From Ancylostoma caninum (lineage: Eukaryota > Nematoda > Chromadorea > Rhabditida > Ancylostomatidae), in NCBI GenBank assembly GCA_037903475.1, contig JBAJFG010000562.1, positions 868,001-932,000 of the forward strand: a stretch of 64,000 nt of DNA. Reading direction: 5' to 3'. The notes below the pieces were generated by a model. It saw only the letters and a list, made by a program, of their open reading frames with translations. It was not told where the DNA came from and made no database searches. Positions 35,151 through 50,485 of the stretch are shown piece by piece (the first letter of the stretch is position 1; each line of letters starts with the position of its first letter). Both the position numbers and the translations under genes were made by a program.

Positions 35151-35289
35151 GCGACTCATTTGAGCCGCCTTGCTTGTTTTGAAGCCGCTTCATTGGATTT
35201 CCCAGTTCGTAGCCTTTCGCTCAAATTGGATTCTTAGTTCTCTGGATGGACCGCTTCCTGATAACTTGTGATCGAGCAGTAAGTATAAT

Positions 35290-35330
35290 AAATAGATAAT
35301 AAGCTGATAATCACTCCATTATAAAAACCC
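35290..35330 (+). promoter_or_regulatory. Putative promoter of SSP-type gene 2
   Basis: Two GATAA sites (TAGATAATAAGCTGATAATC, 35293-35312) and an ATTATAAAAA TATA-like box (35318-35327) lie 40-75 bases before the start codon, the same arrangement as upstream of SSP-type gene 1. Confidence 0.5.
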
Positions 35331-35368
35331 CGTGGGAATGATTCAGTCTCGTTTTCCTTCAGTCTGAA

Positions 35369-39753
<4,385 letters not shown>

Positions 39754-40363
39754 GAAATGCACCAAGAGTGAAAGATTTCTCGTATTTTGTGTCGTCGATA
39801 AACACATCCTGACGAATTGTTGCAGTTTCTTAAACAAACTGGCTAAAGCCACACGTAGGCGCACTCGTGCTGGGTAAAAAGTCCACAATTGTGAGTTTCC
39901 TCATTGTTCATAGCTTCGATGTGGGACGGAGGAGAACTAATTGAATCAATATAATACCATTCATGGAAGGGTTGCATAGCCCCTTTCTCAGCAACAAGCA
40001 ACAGCAGCACGAGTTAACAACCAAGGATGGGTGCATTTTTATGAAAACTTCGATTTTTCATCAATCATATTCGATAAACTCCATCGGTGGAATCGCAAAC
40101 TCAACGGCTTGTGCGCGTACTGGCTGGTTAGTGGCGGTGGAACTCGGTTGCTACTCAACTATTTTCCGCTTGGATTAGTATTTTTCAGTTTTTTTTTGTG
40201 GTTATACAACGTTTTCTACCTTCAGTTCTCCAGTTCAGTTGTGAAACCTTGTGTTGATCGTACTGGTCTACTGAACCAAACAGCATAAATGTGGACAAGT
40301 TATACCCTCACAATATAGCCGCTGCGAACACGCATAGTTGAGTTTGGATTCTTCGGATGGATG
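39754..40363. other. Intergenic, no gene seen
   Basis: 3' flanks of two convergent genes (SSP-type gene 2 on plus, saposin-like gene on minus). No coding character. Confidence 0.4.
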
Positions 40364-40828
40364 TTATAGCCTGTAATCCCCCTTGCAATAGTTCCTGGAT
40401 AATTCGGTCCGACAGAATTTGAGCGACTTGGCATCGAGTGAAGGGTTCAGTTTCTGAAACGAAGAAGTGTGGGATGAACAGTATGTATTGCAGGTGACCA
40501 AAAAACACACCATTATCTCCCAATCTAGCTGGTTTCGGTTGACTTCGTTAAAAATCTCTCTGCAGATATTTGTCATACGAGAATTTTCTGAGAGTTTCTG
40601 GACAGTGTTACAGATGTCTTCTTGGAGCTGAAACAGGACAGTTGTTCAGATGTAACTGTGAGCTAAGACTCGCATTTCGACATGAACCTGTCTTTTATCC
40701 TTGCGGTATGTTTCAGGGGCATATCTGTATGCTACCACTGCGATTCTGCATGTAAAACACTCGTTATAAACTTTGTTCACAGCAAGCCCTAGCACAGGAA
40801 GAAGAAGAAGGCTTAAAAACACCCTCAT
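40364..40828 (-). CDS. Saposin-like secreted protein
   Basis: Minus strand, two exons: 40688-40828 (ATG at 40828-40826) and 40364-40627 (stop at 40364), joined in phase 0 across a 60-base intron with GTTCAT donor and TTTCAG acceptor; 134 residues. A signal peptide (MRVFLSLLLLPVLGLA) is followed by a Cys pattern of the saposin-B type: ECFTC near residue 24, EDIC at 53, NIC at 69, VCFLVTC at 88-93. Saposin-like proteins bind or permeabilise lipid membranes; nematodes have many (spp family, intestinal or antimicrobial). A C-terminal extension with two more Cys (KFCRTELSRNYC) is unusual. The spacing is approximate to the family, so the assignment is moderate; a diverged secreted Cys-rich protein is the alternative. 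Confidence 0.55.
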
Positions 40829-41459
40829 TGATCCTGAAACAACATCTGTTCAGCGATCCAAAATTGAAACATTGCTTTGAAGGCGTCTCCCGACTAAGTC
40901 AGCTCAAAACGACACAAACAACTCAGACAATCGTGGCGTCGAAAAGCAGGTGGGACCCTCATCGCTCCGCCTATTTTTCGAGTTGAGGGACGGATATCGA
41001 CGTTCTGCCTGGGAAGAACTTGTTGCTCATGCCCCGGATGTGCTGCCGTTGGATTATTCCATGTTGAATTGAGGTAAATTCCTCATCTTAATGTGCGGCG
41101 CACGTCAGATGGATGCACTGAGGAAGGTCTTCGGCGCAGATCCAAGGGCTGGAGTAGGATTTATGTAAAATATTCAAAACGCAAAATGCTTGTTCTTCCA
41201 TGAACAATATTTTTGTTACGAACCAGCGGGGGTGTTACTGTCTGAGCTGTCCCCTAGAATAGAACGTCCAACATCCAGCGATCCCCATGCACATTCCAGC
41301 AGATTTCGCAAAATTTTCGGGCGCGATTCGCGTAAAATCGAGCGTATTTCGCTCATTTTCTGGAGATTTACGTGTATTTTTGGGTGAAATGGGGAAATTT
41401 CAAAAATAAGCGAAAAATAAGCAAAATCTATTGGAAAGCACACGTAACCTGCTCAAATT
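40829..41459. other. Intergenic, 5' flank of the saposin-like gene
   Basis: No gene seen. The promoter of the minus-strand saposin-like gene should be in its left part; no element can be named. Confidence 0.35.
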
Positions 41460-41469
41460 TTGTCATCTG

Positions 41470-41865
41470 AACAGGTGCGAAGAGGCGGCATCTCTTTGCG
41501 AGATCGGGGGATAGACGCGAGGGCATGTGGGGGAACGTCTGCCAGGCCACGTGGGGGGACGTGCTCGATATGTGGGGCGTAAGTGCTCCGCGATTTGGGG
41601 TCCACCCCCAGGTACAACTGAGGGTGGACCCATTTCCACCCGAAATCAACCCCTAAGATTGCCTGAGAATAACTACTCAGACATTCGTGGGGGTCGACTG
41701 CAGGTAGAAAAGGGGTCCACCCCCAGTTGTCCTAGGGGTGGACCCCAAATGGCGGGGCACCTACCCCCCACATATGGTCGACGTCCCCTCACGTGCCCCC
41801 AGAGACGTCCCCCCACGTGCCTCGGCTGACGTCCCACCACGTGACGCCGGCAGACATCATTATCG
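41470..41865. repeat. Foldback element with GGGGTCCACCCCC and CCCCACGTG repeats
   Basis: The left half (GGGGGAACGTC, CACGTGGGGGGACGTG, GATTTGGGGTCCACCCCC) is mirrored by the right half (GGTGGACCCCAAATGGCGG, GACGTCCCC, CCACGTGCC). Each half also contains a short hairpin, GGGTCCACCCCC ... GGGGTGGACCC. Within the right half GACGTCCC(A/C)CCACGTG is repeated about three times as a minisatellite. Confidence 0.65.
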
Positions 41866-42139
41866 GCACACCCCCGTTGTGATACCAGCTCCTGAATATT
41901 TTTTAACGTTGGAATCTCAAAAAGATTTTGAGGTGGGACGCTGCCTTTGAAAAGGCTGCGATAAAGCATTGGGTGGAGGTTAAAAAGTTTGCATTTTCCT
42001 TTTCGGACATCCCAAAGTTGAAATTTCCTTGTCGTCAAGCTGCCACGAGCATGTACGCGAAGGTAAGGTTGATTTTAACTTTAACTGTCAGTTACTAACT
42101 TTAGAGTGCAGGTGAGCCGACAGCATTTACAGGCGAGCC

Positions 42140-42300
42140 GGTCATATGGCGCGATTACTGGGGTGGCACTATAAGCAGACACGATGTGAGCGCGCTCCTA
42201 CCACCCGGTATGCTGTCTTGCGTCGCGGTTTGCCTGGATCAGCCTGGCAGGGCAACTCGTCTATGCAACCATAATCCGAACATAGAGAAGAGCTTTGAAC
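42140..42300 (+). repeat. Dispersed repeat, copy 2 of the 32190-32400 family
   Basis: Contains TATGGCGCGATTACTGGGG, CTACCACCCGG and TGCGTCGCGGTTTGCCTGGA. Faces a third, inverted copy at 42660-42905. Confidence 0.7.
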
Positions 42301-42659
42301 TAGCGGTACTTGTGGTTTGTAGAATACACGGATGAACAAACGTTTCGAGCATCAAGCTTATTCGAATACCCAAGTGAATGTACTGTTTTACAGAAGGCCG
42401 AGGATTACTCTGTTCAAATAAAAAGCTTTCTGAAACAACCAAACAAGCACTTTCAATATGTAGATTTCTCAAGCTACTGGACAAGCGAATTACCCGAACT
42501 TGTGGCTTTATGAAATTCTTGGGTATTTCAGAGGTGCTAGAAACGACTCCTATTCAAGTCCAATATTTGGCGTCAAATTGGTTCATGTAAATATTAATTC
42601 AGTCAAAACTATCAATTATATGTAATAGTGCAAAGCACATAGAAATGAAACCTCGTTTC
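42301..42659. other. Sequence between facing repeat copies, possible exon remnant
   Basis: An acceptor-like TTTTACAG at 42386-42393 is followed by open frames (one reading KLSETTKQALSICRFLKLL, another KAEDYSVQIKSFLKQ). I cannot tell which, if either, is coding, and recognise no family. Confidence 0.25.
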
Positions 42660-42905
42660 AGAGATTCGTTACGTGGAGGTACTCACAACTGTGTACGCTC
42701 TCTTCGATGGTAGGATAATGTGGGAAAGGCGGACGAGTTGCACCGCCAGGCAGATCCAGGCAAACTGCGACGCATGACCGTAATCGGGTAGTAGTAGGCA
42801 CCATAGACTCAGGCTGTCCATAGTGCCACCTGAAGAATCGCGCCATACTACCTACACCCCACTTACAGTGCGACCCGATGGCGATTATAGGACGACCCAA
42901 ACATA
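42660..42905 (-). repeat. Dispersed repeat, copy 3 of the 32190-32400 family
   Basis: Minus-strand copy with GGGTAGTAGTAGGCACC and CAGGCAGATCCAGGCAAACT landmarks. Together with 42140-42300 forms an inverted pair about 360 bp apart. Confidence 0.7.
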
Positions 42906-42949
42906 ACGCGTCGGGTCGCCCTGTGTTATTGCCTGAGTAGTTACCCAAT

Positions 42950-43985
42950 TATGAGAACTCGTGAACACTCACCGCCGCTCCAAGGAAGTTAGAAGAAGAA
43001 AGTGAAGGTGAGGGATAATGAAGTTGTTGATTAATTACATATACACGTGATATCATGGCCCCATGCGGACAGCACGTCTGGAGAATTCCGGCGGACAGCA
43101 GTACGTCGGGTGCTATGAGCAACACGTCGGGGGGTATAAGCAGCACGTTCTGCTATAGCGATACACGCTTCCCCAGTTCAAAAAGTGGGTGGGGCGATGG
43201 GGGTTCGACCTGCTGTTCGACGGCACAATTGTCTGAGTATAGCGAGAAAGATGAGTATTTTTCTGCAATCTGCAGAATTTCACCAACTTTTCCAGAAAAT
43301 GACTTATGATTCATTGCCTTCTGCCAAATTTTCCAGAGTCCTTCTATATGAATCAGTTTTCAATATGTAAAATGAGCAATTTATGTTGTGTCTATCTGCT
43401 TCGCAAAAGTATACTTCATGCTACATTTAATCACATTCCTACGCTTATCGCGCCATGTATATAAACCGCCTAGAAGTTGAAATAAATGCTTACGAGCCAC
43501 AAGAGAAATCTCAAGAAAAGTATAGATCGTGATGTCATATCGTTTCACATCATCCCTGATAACAGGCGGAGTTTGACTATACAGCTGAAGCAGCTGGGAG
43601 CATTTTTACTGCCTAAGAATTCTGGAGCCAATATAACACGACAAAATCATCTTCACAATAGACTCCGCCTTAGAGGGTCAAATTGCTGAAGTTTCTAAAT
43701 TAGACTCAATACGAATATCATTTTCGGTGATAAATAATTACAAACAAATCATTATTACCCATACATCACCAATACACGATTTATCACCATTTCATAGAGT
43801 AACAGCTTGTCAGGGAAGATTCCTTTCACTTTCTTTACTGCCTTTCCCAAAATTTTAAGAAAGTTCTGGAACTTTCTGCTCACATTATATGTAAAGGCTT
43901 ACCAATGGTCTACATACAATACTTGTATGTACTGAGTTTCTCCTCGCATCCTGTCATAATTACAGCCGAGAAAATAGTCGCTGAC
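42950..43985. other. Intergenic, minor tandem motifs
   Basis: A loose tandem of GCAGCACGTC / GCAACACGTCGGG / AGTACGTCGGG words occurs at 43065-43155. No gene seen. Confidence 0.4.
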
Positions 43986-44035
43986 TTTAAATATGATCGG
44001 TTGCTTCTAATCTGCGAGTTATATGTACGATAGTC

Positions 44036-44190
44036 CCCTCCAGTGTCTCTTGCCACACTGCACAAGTTTGGGTTCTGCAAGTTTAAAGGCGAAACGGTTT
44101 TTTCGACTCGGGACGATTTAAGATCTCATCGAGTGGTTGAAGTGGTTGACGAGCCTCTTTTGAAGCTAGTTGAGGATGTCAGAGCAAAAT
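44036..44190 (+). other. Possible isolated coding exon of unknown function
   Basis: After a CCCTCCAG acceptor-like site (ends 44042) a frame stays open for about 54 codons (LATLHKFGFCKFKGETVF ... VVEVVDEPLLKLVEDV) with plausible protein composition. No flanking exon in phase and no recognised family; the opposite strand is also open. It could be a relic. Confidence 0.25.
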
Positions 44191-44383
44191 CAGGACTACC
44201 CACATAGAATAAGTATTCTTCTGCATCGTCCCGAAGATGCAAGGAAACAGGACGCATGGATTCGTTATAGTCTGAGCTGCCATCAGTTCCGAGTCCGGAT
44301 AGATGCGTGCCTGGACTCCGTGACGTTTCCGGAGACACCGCCTAGCTCGAGAACATGGGTACGTGCGACGAGAAGTGGGTTAC

Positions 44384-44410
44384 TTAAAGGCAGCACTCAC
44401 GAAAATTTTT
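44384..44410. repeat. Isolated end of a TTAA-AGGCAGCACCCACG element
   Basis: TTAAAGGCAGCACTCACGAAA matches the termini of the elements at 57606 and 60747. A reverse-oriented end, CGTGGGTGCTGCCTT, occurs at 49937-49951; no nearer partner was found. Confidence 0.5.
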
Positions 44411-46770
44411 GCGTTGAAGATTTCGGGGTATATCGGGGTTTTTACGGAAGATGAACTCATTGACAACGATGAAGTAGCGTGAAACACGCGGAAAACAGAA
44501 ATGATGGCGGTATTTCTGTGTCTACAGCGCGGAAGAGTGTCCCCGTGATGGATCCCGCCACGAAACCCTGCAAATGGTACGAAATTCATAAATCCCCGCT
44601 GAACCAAGAGCGCAAACCCTGTCAACGGTGTTAGTTGGCGCGACGAAACCCTATTGTCCAGAGCGGCAGATGTGTCCACAGCAGTATCTTCGCAGGTAGG
44701 CGGCCATTCAAGGTGTTCATCTTATTGTCGGTCGGCTACATGGTAAGCTTCCGGCTACATGGTAAGTGACTCATTTCAGAAGTGAAAATTTCCGTGAGTG
44801 TTCCGGAAAGTTCTTCAGTCTGCTTTCACTTTTCAGCTTTGCCGTTGCCAGACATCAGCAAATTTATCTCGGTAGAAGCACAGCAGATAAACTTTTCTAA
44901 TAGTGGATAACCCAAATAAAACATTTTTCTGTCAATTTTTCTGTTTTTGTTTACACTAACTTTTTCACTCAATTTCTATTTATGCTATACCTTGCCATTC
45001 TCATAGTTTATGTAGCAGTCCATGCTTTCGGCTGTTCTCTTCCTGAAAACACTTCCCTTCACCTCACTGAAGTACCATTACGTAGTGCATATACTTAGGA
45101 CCAAATGAGAATAGGATAACTCAGTTTATTCAATTGTTCATTTAGGACTAGACCCGAAGATATCAATTATTCAAAAACGGGATGAATATAAATGCCTTAT
45201 TGTCATTCCTGAAGGATTGCACTGCTCCCTCTCTTTCAAACATCCAAACTATTGGCTTATTCGAAGTCGAGTTTTCGAATTTCAAATTTTTTATTATTTT
45301 TTTACTACTGCCACGGATGTGCAACCACATAAGAGTTCTGTTTTAGGAAAAATTCCTGAGTTGGCCTTATCTGGCCTTGAAGTAGGCGTTCAACATTGAT
45401 CACAAAATCCATCGTGCGCCGCAGATAGTTCTTCTCGCGTTACTTCACAGAGTACAGCTCAATTTTCTATTCACCTCAGTATTTTTCTCGTTTTTTTTTT
45501 CATCGCCCATGGCCTTCGAGATCGTCCGTAGTAGAATTTTTGAGTGGATTTCTTTTTAGTACTGTGTAGGACGCTCCAGTCTGTCCCGTAACAATAAACT
45601 GTGCCAGGGAAACTCATGGTGTGAAGACGCTCGCATCCCTTCAGGAAAGTAAAGGAGACGTTGATCAAAAGGAAGTACGTTTGATTAAATTATAAGCCGC
45701 ATCTGAGACGAAAATACGATAAACCTTGCAATGAAAAGTAAACAATTGCACCAGTTGAATCGCCCATTCATTTCGTGCCACCTTGTGTGCCTTACGTGAA
45801 TTCCATTGATATCATCACGAGGTGATACAATGTCTTTAAGCATAGTAAGCTTCATTTCCTACGTTTACATGATACTGGTTGGTAGTCTCGAATACATATC
45901 TCCATCAGAGAGACCCTTACCGCGAAGGTGTCGCTAGTGTTGGCTCGATTGACCACGATTGGCGTTGTAGCACAGCAATGTAGATGCGGTTGAGTGATAT
46001 CGGGGATACGCTGAAAGCCGACGCTTCAAAGGCCGCGAGTTGCTACGGACGCGTCGTGGCCGCTCGTTTCAGCATTAGCAGTGGGTCCTACACCTAGCTT
46101 CCTTGTTCGCTAAATCATCGGCTACGTCTTCAGAATCGCAATGACACGTTGAGGTTCAAGGAAGAAAGATGCACGTGAGTTTATTATAGAAGTGTTAACA
46201 TGGCTTCCATTAGTTGACTTTGACCATTCCTTTTATCGGGGGTGAACGATCGTGTCCCAGGGCTGGTACTAAACCCCCTGATGTCGTGAACTCTCAGCTG
46301 CCAACATGTGGTGACGTTCTCGCTCATATCTGTCGCGAGATGTTCATGAACTTCCCGTGATGAAATGTGGGTTCTCAACTATGTCGCGACATAGTTGGCA
46401 ACTAAGTTCAGTGACTTTCTCACGAATGTTGTCGCGAACCATGTTCATGACCTCGTGGTCATGAGGCGCAGACAGCCAAAGTTGGGGAAAATAGTGAGCA
46501 ATTCAACGAGACGCGATGTCACGAACCCGAACGAAGTTCGTGGAGGTCCAGTTCGTTGACAACGGTCAAGCATCGGCACAGGCCCCTGGTCAAGATCAAA
46601 TGAAATTTCATTGAAACAGAGCAGATTTACGCAGCTCTCAAGCCTTCGTCCACATCGCTTGTTTTGTCCAGTTGCAAGCTCGAATTCATTTCGATATGAA
46701 GACACAAAATGACTGGATTTCCTGCATCCAAACCATATTGAAGGCAGTGTCTCAACTCATGTTGGGTGCC
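44411..46770. other. Intergenic, no gene supported
   Basis: Several TGTCGCGA-type words occur at 46330-46430 and again at 47890-47980, suggesting a diverged repeat. No convincing exon. Confidence 0.35.
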
Positions 46771-47125
46771 GAGATATTCACAGATTCAGGTCCAGCTCGG
46801 AGTGCTGATTCCAATGATGTGCTTGATGTCAGAAAACACCTTTAAAAACCCCTACTTTTAAGGCAAAATTAGATACAGGAGCGGACGAGTTTTCTTGCTA
46901 CGTAGCTAGCAAAAGCGGAGCTGAGAAGCTGAGATTGCACCTTAAAATGAACTTCTCAGCAGCAGCTATTATCAAAGAAACAAACCCGTGTTGAAAAACC
47001 ATGCCGCACCCTCAGCAAGCTCTTACTGCGGAATGAACTCTCTCGTCCACTGGCCGAGAATTTCGAAATTCTCGGCCAAAGAAACCCGTAACTTATGGGG
47101 TTTTCGACGTTTCTAGGAAAAACAA
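46770..47125 (+). repeat. Dispersed repeat with GAGAATTTCGAAATTCTC palindrome, copy 1
   Basis: Similar to 49250-49640: both contain CTACTTTTAAGGC(A/G)AAATT, CCGCACCCTCA and then a palindrome. Here the palindrome is 24 bp, GCCGAGAATTTCGAAATTCTC plus GGC, at about 47053-47076. Confidence 0.55.
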
Positions 47126-47760
47126 AGTACATCGTTGTGCTCAGCGGCTCGCATTCTTTCAAATGACGAACTTTGTCCCTGAGGTGAGACTCTGCCTTTG
47201 AGCATCCTTTGATCTTTTGAGAAGATCTGCGAAGTAGGTGATAAACAAGCTGTGAAAAGAATCCACAAGAAAAGTGATCTTTATGGATCATCGACAAGGA
47301 TATCCTTTTTTCAGCGCATAGGACAACTAAGTAGCAGCTATGCGGCAAAAATGAGCGAGAAATCACAAAGAGAACACGAAACATGCAGAGCGGAAGTTTC
47401 ATATAAAACTGACACGACGGACCTGTTCATTACTGCTTGAATAGCATGTCTTGGCACGAATTTCAAAAAAGGATTTTTGCAAACTGAGGAAAGATTAGAA
47501 ACATCCGCGAAGTCCAGACTTCCTAGGATGATTCAAAATTTGCAGTGGAAGAGACGAGAAGATTGTACTGTAACTGTCTGACAAACCGCACCAAACTTAT
47601 GCACCTACCTAGAAATATATGGCGAGAAGACCTCAGACGTTCTCGAAGCTCATCTGTGACAATTTCCATTCAATGAGAAGGCATAAGCAAAGCTAGTTCC
47701 ACATCCATATTTGTCATAAAGTGGATACACGTACTGCTATGGTTTTGCAAAAGGGTTGAA
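47126..47760. other. Intergenic, no gene seen
   Basis: Open stretches on both strands lack motifs and splice context. Confidence 0.35.
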
Positions 47761-47761
47761 A

Positions 47762-47837
47762 TGAATTGGGATCGAACCCGGCTAACACAGTAGTGCTTTC
47801 TACCGGCAATCACGCTAACTGCTGCGCTATGAGCACA
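47762..47837 (-). repeat. tRNA-like Pol III module (SINE fragment)
   Basis: On the minus strand, TGCTCATAGCGCAGCAGTTA (A box-like) is followed by CCGGGTTCGATCCCA (B box). The presumed acceptor arms do not pair (TGTGCTCA versus AATTCATT), so it is not a tRNA gene. Probably the head of a SINE, different from the 36482-37214 family. Confidence 0.55.
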
Positions 47838-48144
47838 TGTTTTTCCTGCCGAAGGGTGCAATGGAGACACGTTGATTCGCGAGACGCGCATCGATGTCGC
47901 GAGATTCTTGTGACATGTGTGCAGATGTCGCGAACCAGGTGCTAACGCGTTCGCATCTTGGCTGTCGCGACATGAGGGGTTTACTACCGGCCCAGGCATC
48001 TCGTCTGGCGTTCGCACTTGGCAGCGATTTCAACCGGGCCTCAGTATCACAGTCGAGTCTCGCACGACTCCACTCTCCGTCGAATCGTTCAGAAGATCGA
48101 GGTCTATCCGAAAACTGAGGCCCATAGGCTGCACTCATACTTCA

Positions 48145-48245
48145 TTAGAGTCCGATCCGGTCGGATAACAAAAGGTACGTATTGATCCTCGTTATCCGCA
48201 GATCGGTACTTATCTTCCGTTATACGACCGGATCTTACTCCGATG
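48145..48245. repeat. Inverted repeat built on CGGTCGGATAAC
   Basis: AGTCCGATCCGGTCGGATAAC pairs with GTTATACGACCGGATCTTACTCCG. Related to 23771-23875. Confidence 0.55.
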
Positions 48246-48289
48246 AAATCTGACTCAGCAATAGAGCATCCCAAGACTTCGCTGGTAAT

Positions 48290-48425
48290 CGGTGCGATCG
48301 TCACGTCTATAAGGCGAATGAAGAGATCCTAGATGTAAGAAGGATGATAATTAAAGGGGCATAGCGATCGATAGGCATCGTTTCTCTTAACGCTATCAGT
48401 CACATCGTCAGTTCATTCTGGGCAC
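48290..48425 (+). repeat. Dispersed repeat 'GATCGCCACATGGAT', diverged copy
   Basis: GGTGCGATCGTCACG, GCATAGCGATCGATAGGCAT and CAGTCACATCGTCAGTTCATT align with 19795-20060 and 48930-49210. Confidence 0.55.
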
Positions 48426-48929
48426 TCAAGAAAAAATGCTCCACAAACAAATGCGCATCTAACGAGCTGACGTGCGGCTGACAAACTCACCTAGTATAAA
48501 TTTTCACGGTGTTCGATACAAATGAAACGATTTTCCAGGGCTGGGCGCGAACTCTGTGGCGACGTTCATTCAGAAGCGAGAAAAGGGGATGGCTCATTGG
48601 TGGTACGAGTTATTGTATTTGTATGAGGTTTTGTCCATCCGAAACATTTTAAAATAGTACCACTGATAAGCTATTGTTTAGGGGAAGATGTCGTTAGAGG
48701 GCGACGACTACGGGGATGTCTACAGAGAATTCAAGAAAGGCAAGGAAAACCCACATTCGCCTGAAAGATAGAGAATATACAAATCAATTTTCAGCGGAAC
48801 GCTTACGTGTAGGGAAACGAGAGTTATGTCCAGCTCATGATCGAATATGGAGTGAAACGGTCAGGTCGCACAGTTCAGTTATGCGTGCAGGGATAAATGT
48901 GTTCATTCTTCTTCTGTGAGCGATATTAG
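48426..48929. other. Intergenic, no gene seen
   Basis: Nothing beyond short open stretches without motifs. Confidence 0.35.
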
Positions 48930-49210
48930 AGTATCCCCAGAATTCGGCAGCAACCGTGGCGATCGCCACATGGATAAAGTGAGTGAGGAGACCCCAGTCA
49001 GAAGGATGATAATAAATGAGGCGTGGCGATCAATAGATATCGTTTCCACTATCGCTATCACTCACATCGCCAGTTCATTTTGGGTACATCTTCGAGAGTA
49101 CGGGCGATGAGCTCCGTTTGGTAGCGATCCATGGCGATGTAACGTGGCAATCAATACCCATCATTTCCACGATCTTTACCTCTTATATCGCCGGTTCATT
49201 TTTATTCATT
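48930..49210 (+). repeat. Dispersed repeat 'GATCGCCACATGGAT', copy 2
   Basis: Near-identical to 19795-20060 in the SSP-type gene 1 intron. Confidence 0.75.
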
Positions 49211-49249
49211 TTGAACTGGCGAAGTCTGGAGATACTCCTAAAAGTAGTG

Positions 49250-49640
49250 TGCCACCTTATGATGGGTGGATACCAATGGAATGCGGTCTTACTCGATGAG
49301 CTAGTTCCAGTAATCTGCTTGAAATCAGGAAAAACGGTCGAAATCCTACTTTTAAGGCGAAATTTAGGATGTGCATCATAATAAGGCGAAGTGGGGCGTG
49401 ACCAAGGTATTGTTATTGGTTCTTTCATTCAGTGCGCCAATCACACCTCGAAATTCAATATTGACTTGCACATCAAAGTGGACTTTTCGGTAGTACTCAT
49501 TATAGACAGAACAAGTACTGCTCGAAAATCACGCCGCACCCTCAACGAATCGGCTCTGCGGAAAGGATCCTCTCGTTCAATGGTAGAGAATTTCGAAATT
49601 CTCTGCCAAAGAAACCAGTAACTGAAGAAATTTCCCACGT
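49250..49640 (+). repeat. Dispersed repeat with GAGAATTTCGAAATTCTC palindrome, copy 2
   Basis: Partner of 46770-47125; palindrome at about 49587-49604. Confidence 0.5.
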
Positions 49641-49719
49641 ATTTCTGAAATTTAGAAGCAGCATCCGCAAATTTGTGTTCGAGATTCTGCTATTCTAATG
49701 TCAAGAATCCCTAAGAGTA

Positions 49720-49775
49720 CATATTGCGATAATCCTGATGGATGCCACTGTCTTCCATCAGGATTATCGCATCAG
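49720..49775. other. Perfect 18-bp stem-loop
   Basis: TGCGATAATCCTGATGGA and its exact complement TCCATCAGGATTATCGCA enclose an 11-base loop. No surrounding transcription unit is known, and no matching copy was noticed elsewhere in the window. Confidence 0.6.
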
Positions 49776-50485
49776 CTGATATTGGCATGCTGCGCCTTGG
49801 CACACGTTTCCTTAAACTCGTTCGGATGGAACGTTGGCATTGAACATCGTGCGTTTCCGCTGCTCACATGTTACGGGATTGTTTGAACTATGGTAAATCC
49901 TCGCGATGTTCCAAAATCTCCAGGACAAATTTCCCCGTGGGTGCTGCCTTTGAAGCACAAGTCTGCGTTCATCTGCTCGCATATATCAGGCTGATGTCAG
50001 AATCTCGGACGTGATCTCTGAAGTGGCAAACTGCCTTTAACGCTGCGCCATGTCATAGATGCGTCTGAGCCTATCATTCATCATATATGTAGTCGCTTCC
50101 CCCGTGTTCTTTCGAATTAGGGTGTGCATGCCATGCGCGTTGACAGGTCCTCGCGGGAAGCCTCGCTTAAACAGGTGCGTTCATCTGCGTGTGCATTTTA
50201 CGCACGCTTGCATCTAGTATGAACTTCCTTTCTCATCTCTCTTAATCGTGGTGAACCGAAGGATACCCTCGTATCCCAGCATCCTTACCTCGACAATACA
50301 TATGTCTTCTCGTTAGTGGCGGCGACTTTAGCGTCAGCTGAGGCCGACGGTGCCGCTGGCCGGAACAAAATGTTATGCGAGCATATTGAGGCTGAATGGT
50401 CGTAACGAAACTTTTATTATGAAATATGCAGGCAGTAGTTTCGAAATCGCATTGATTAACATAAGTAACGAGCATCTTTCTTCAG
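49776..50485. other. Intergenic, upstream of hydrolase gene, partial MITE
   Basis: 50040-50232 carries worn GGGCAGTTTATACTAG-family sequence (GATGCGTCTGAGCC, GCACGCTTGCATCTAGTATG). First exon(s) of the hydrolase gene should lie here or further left but are not identified. Confidence 0.4.
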
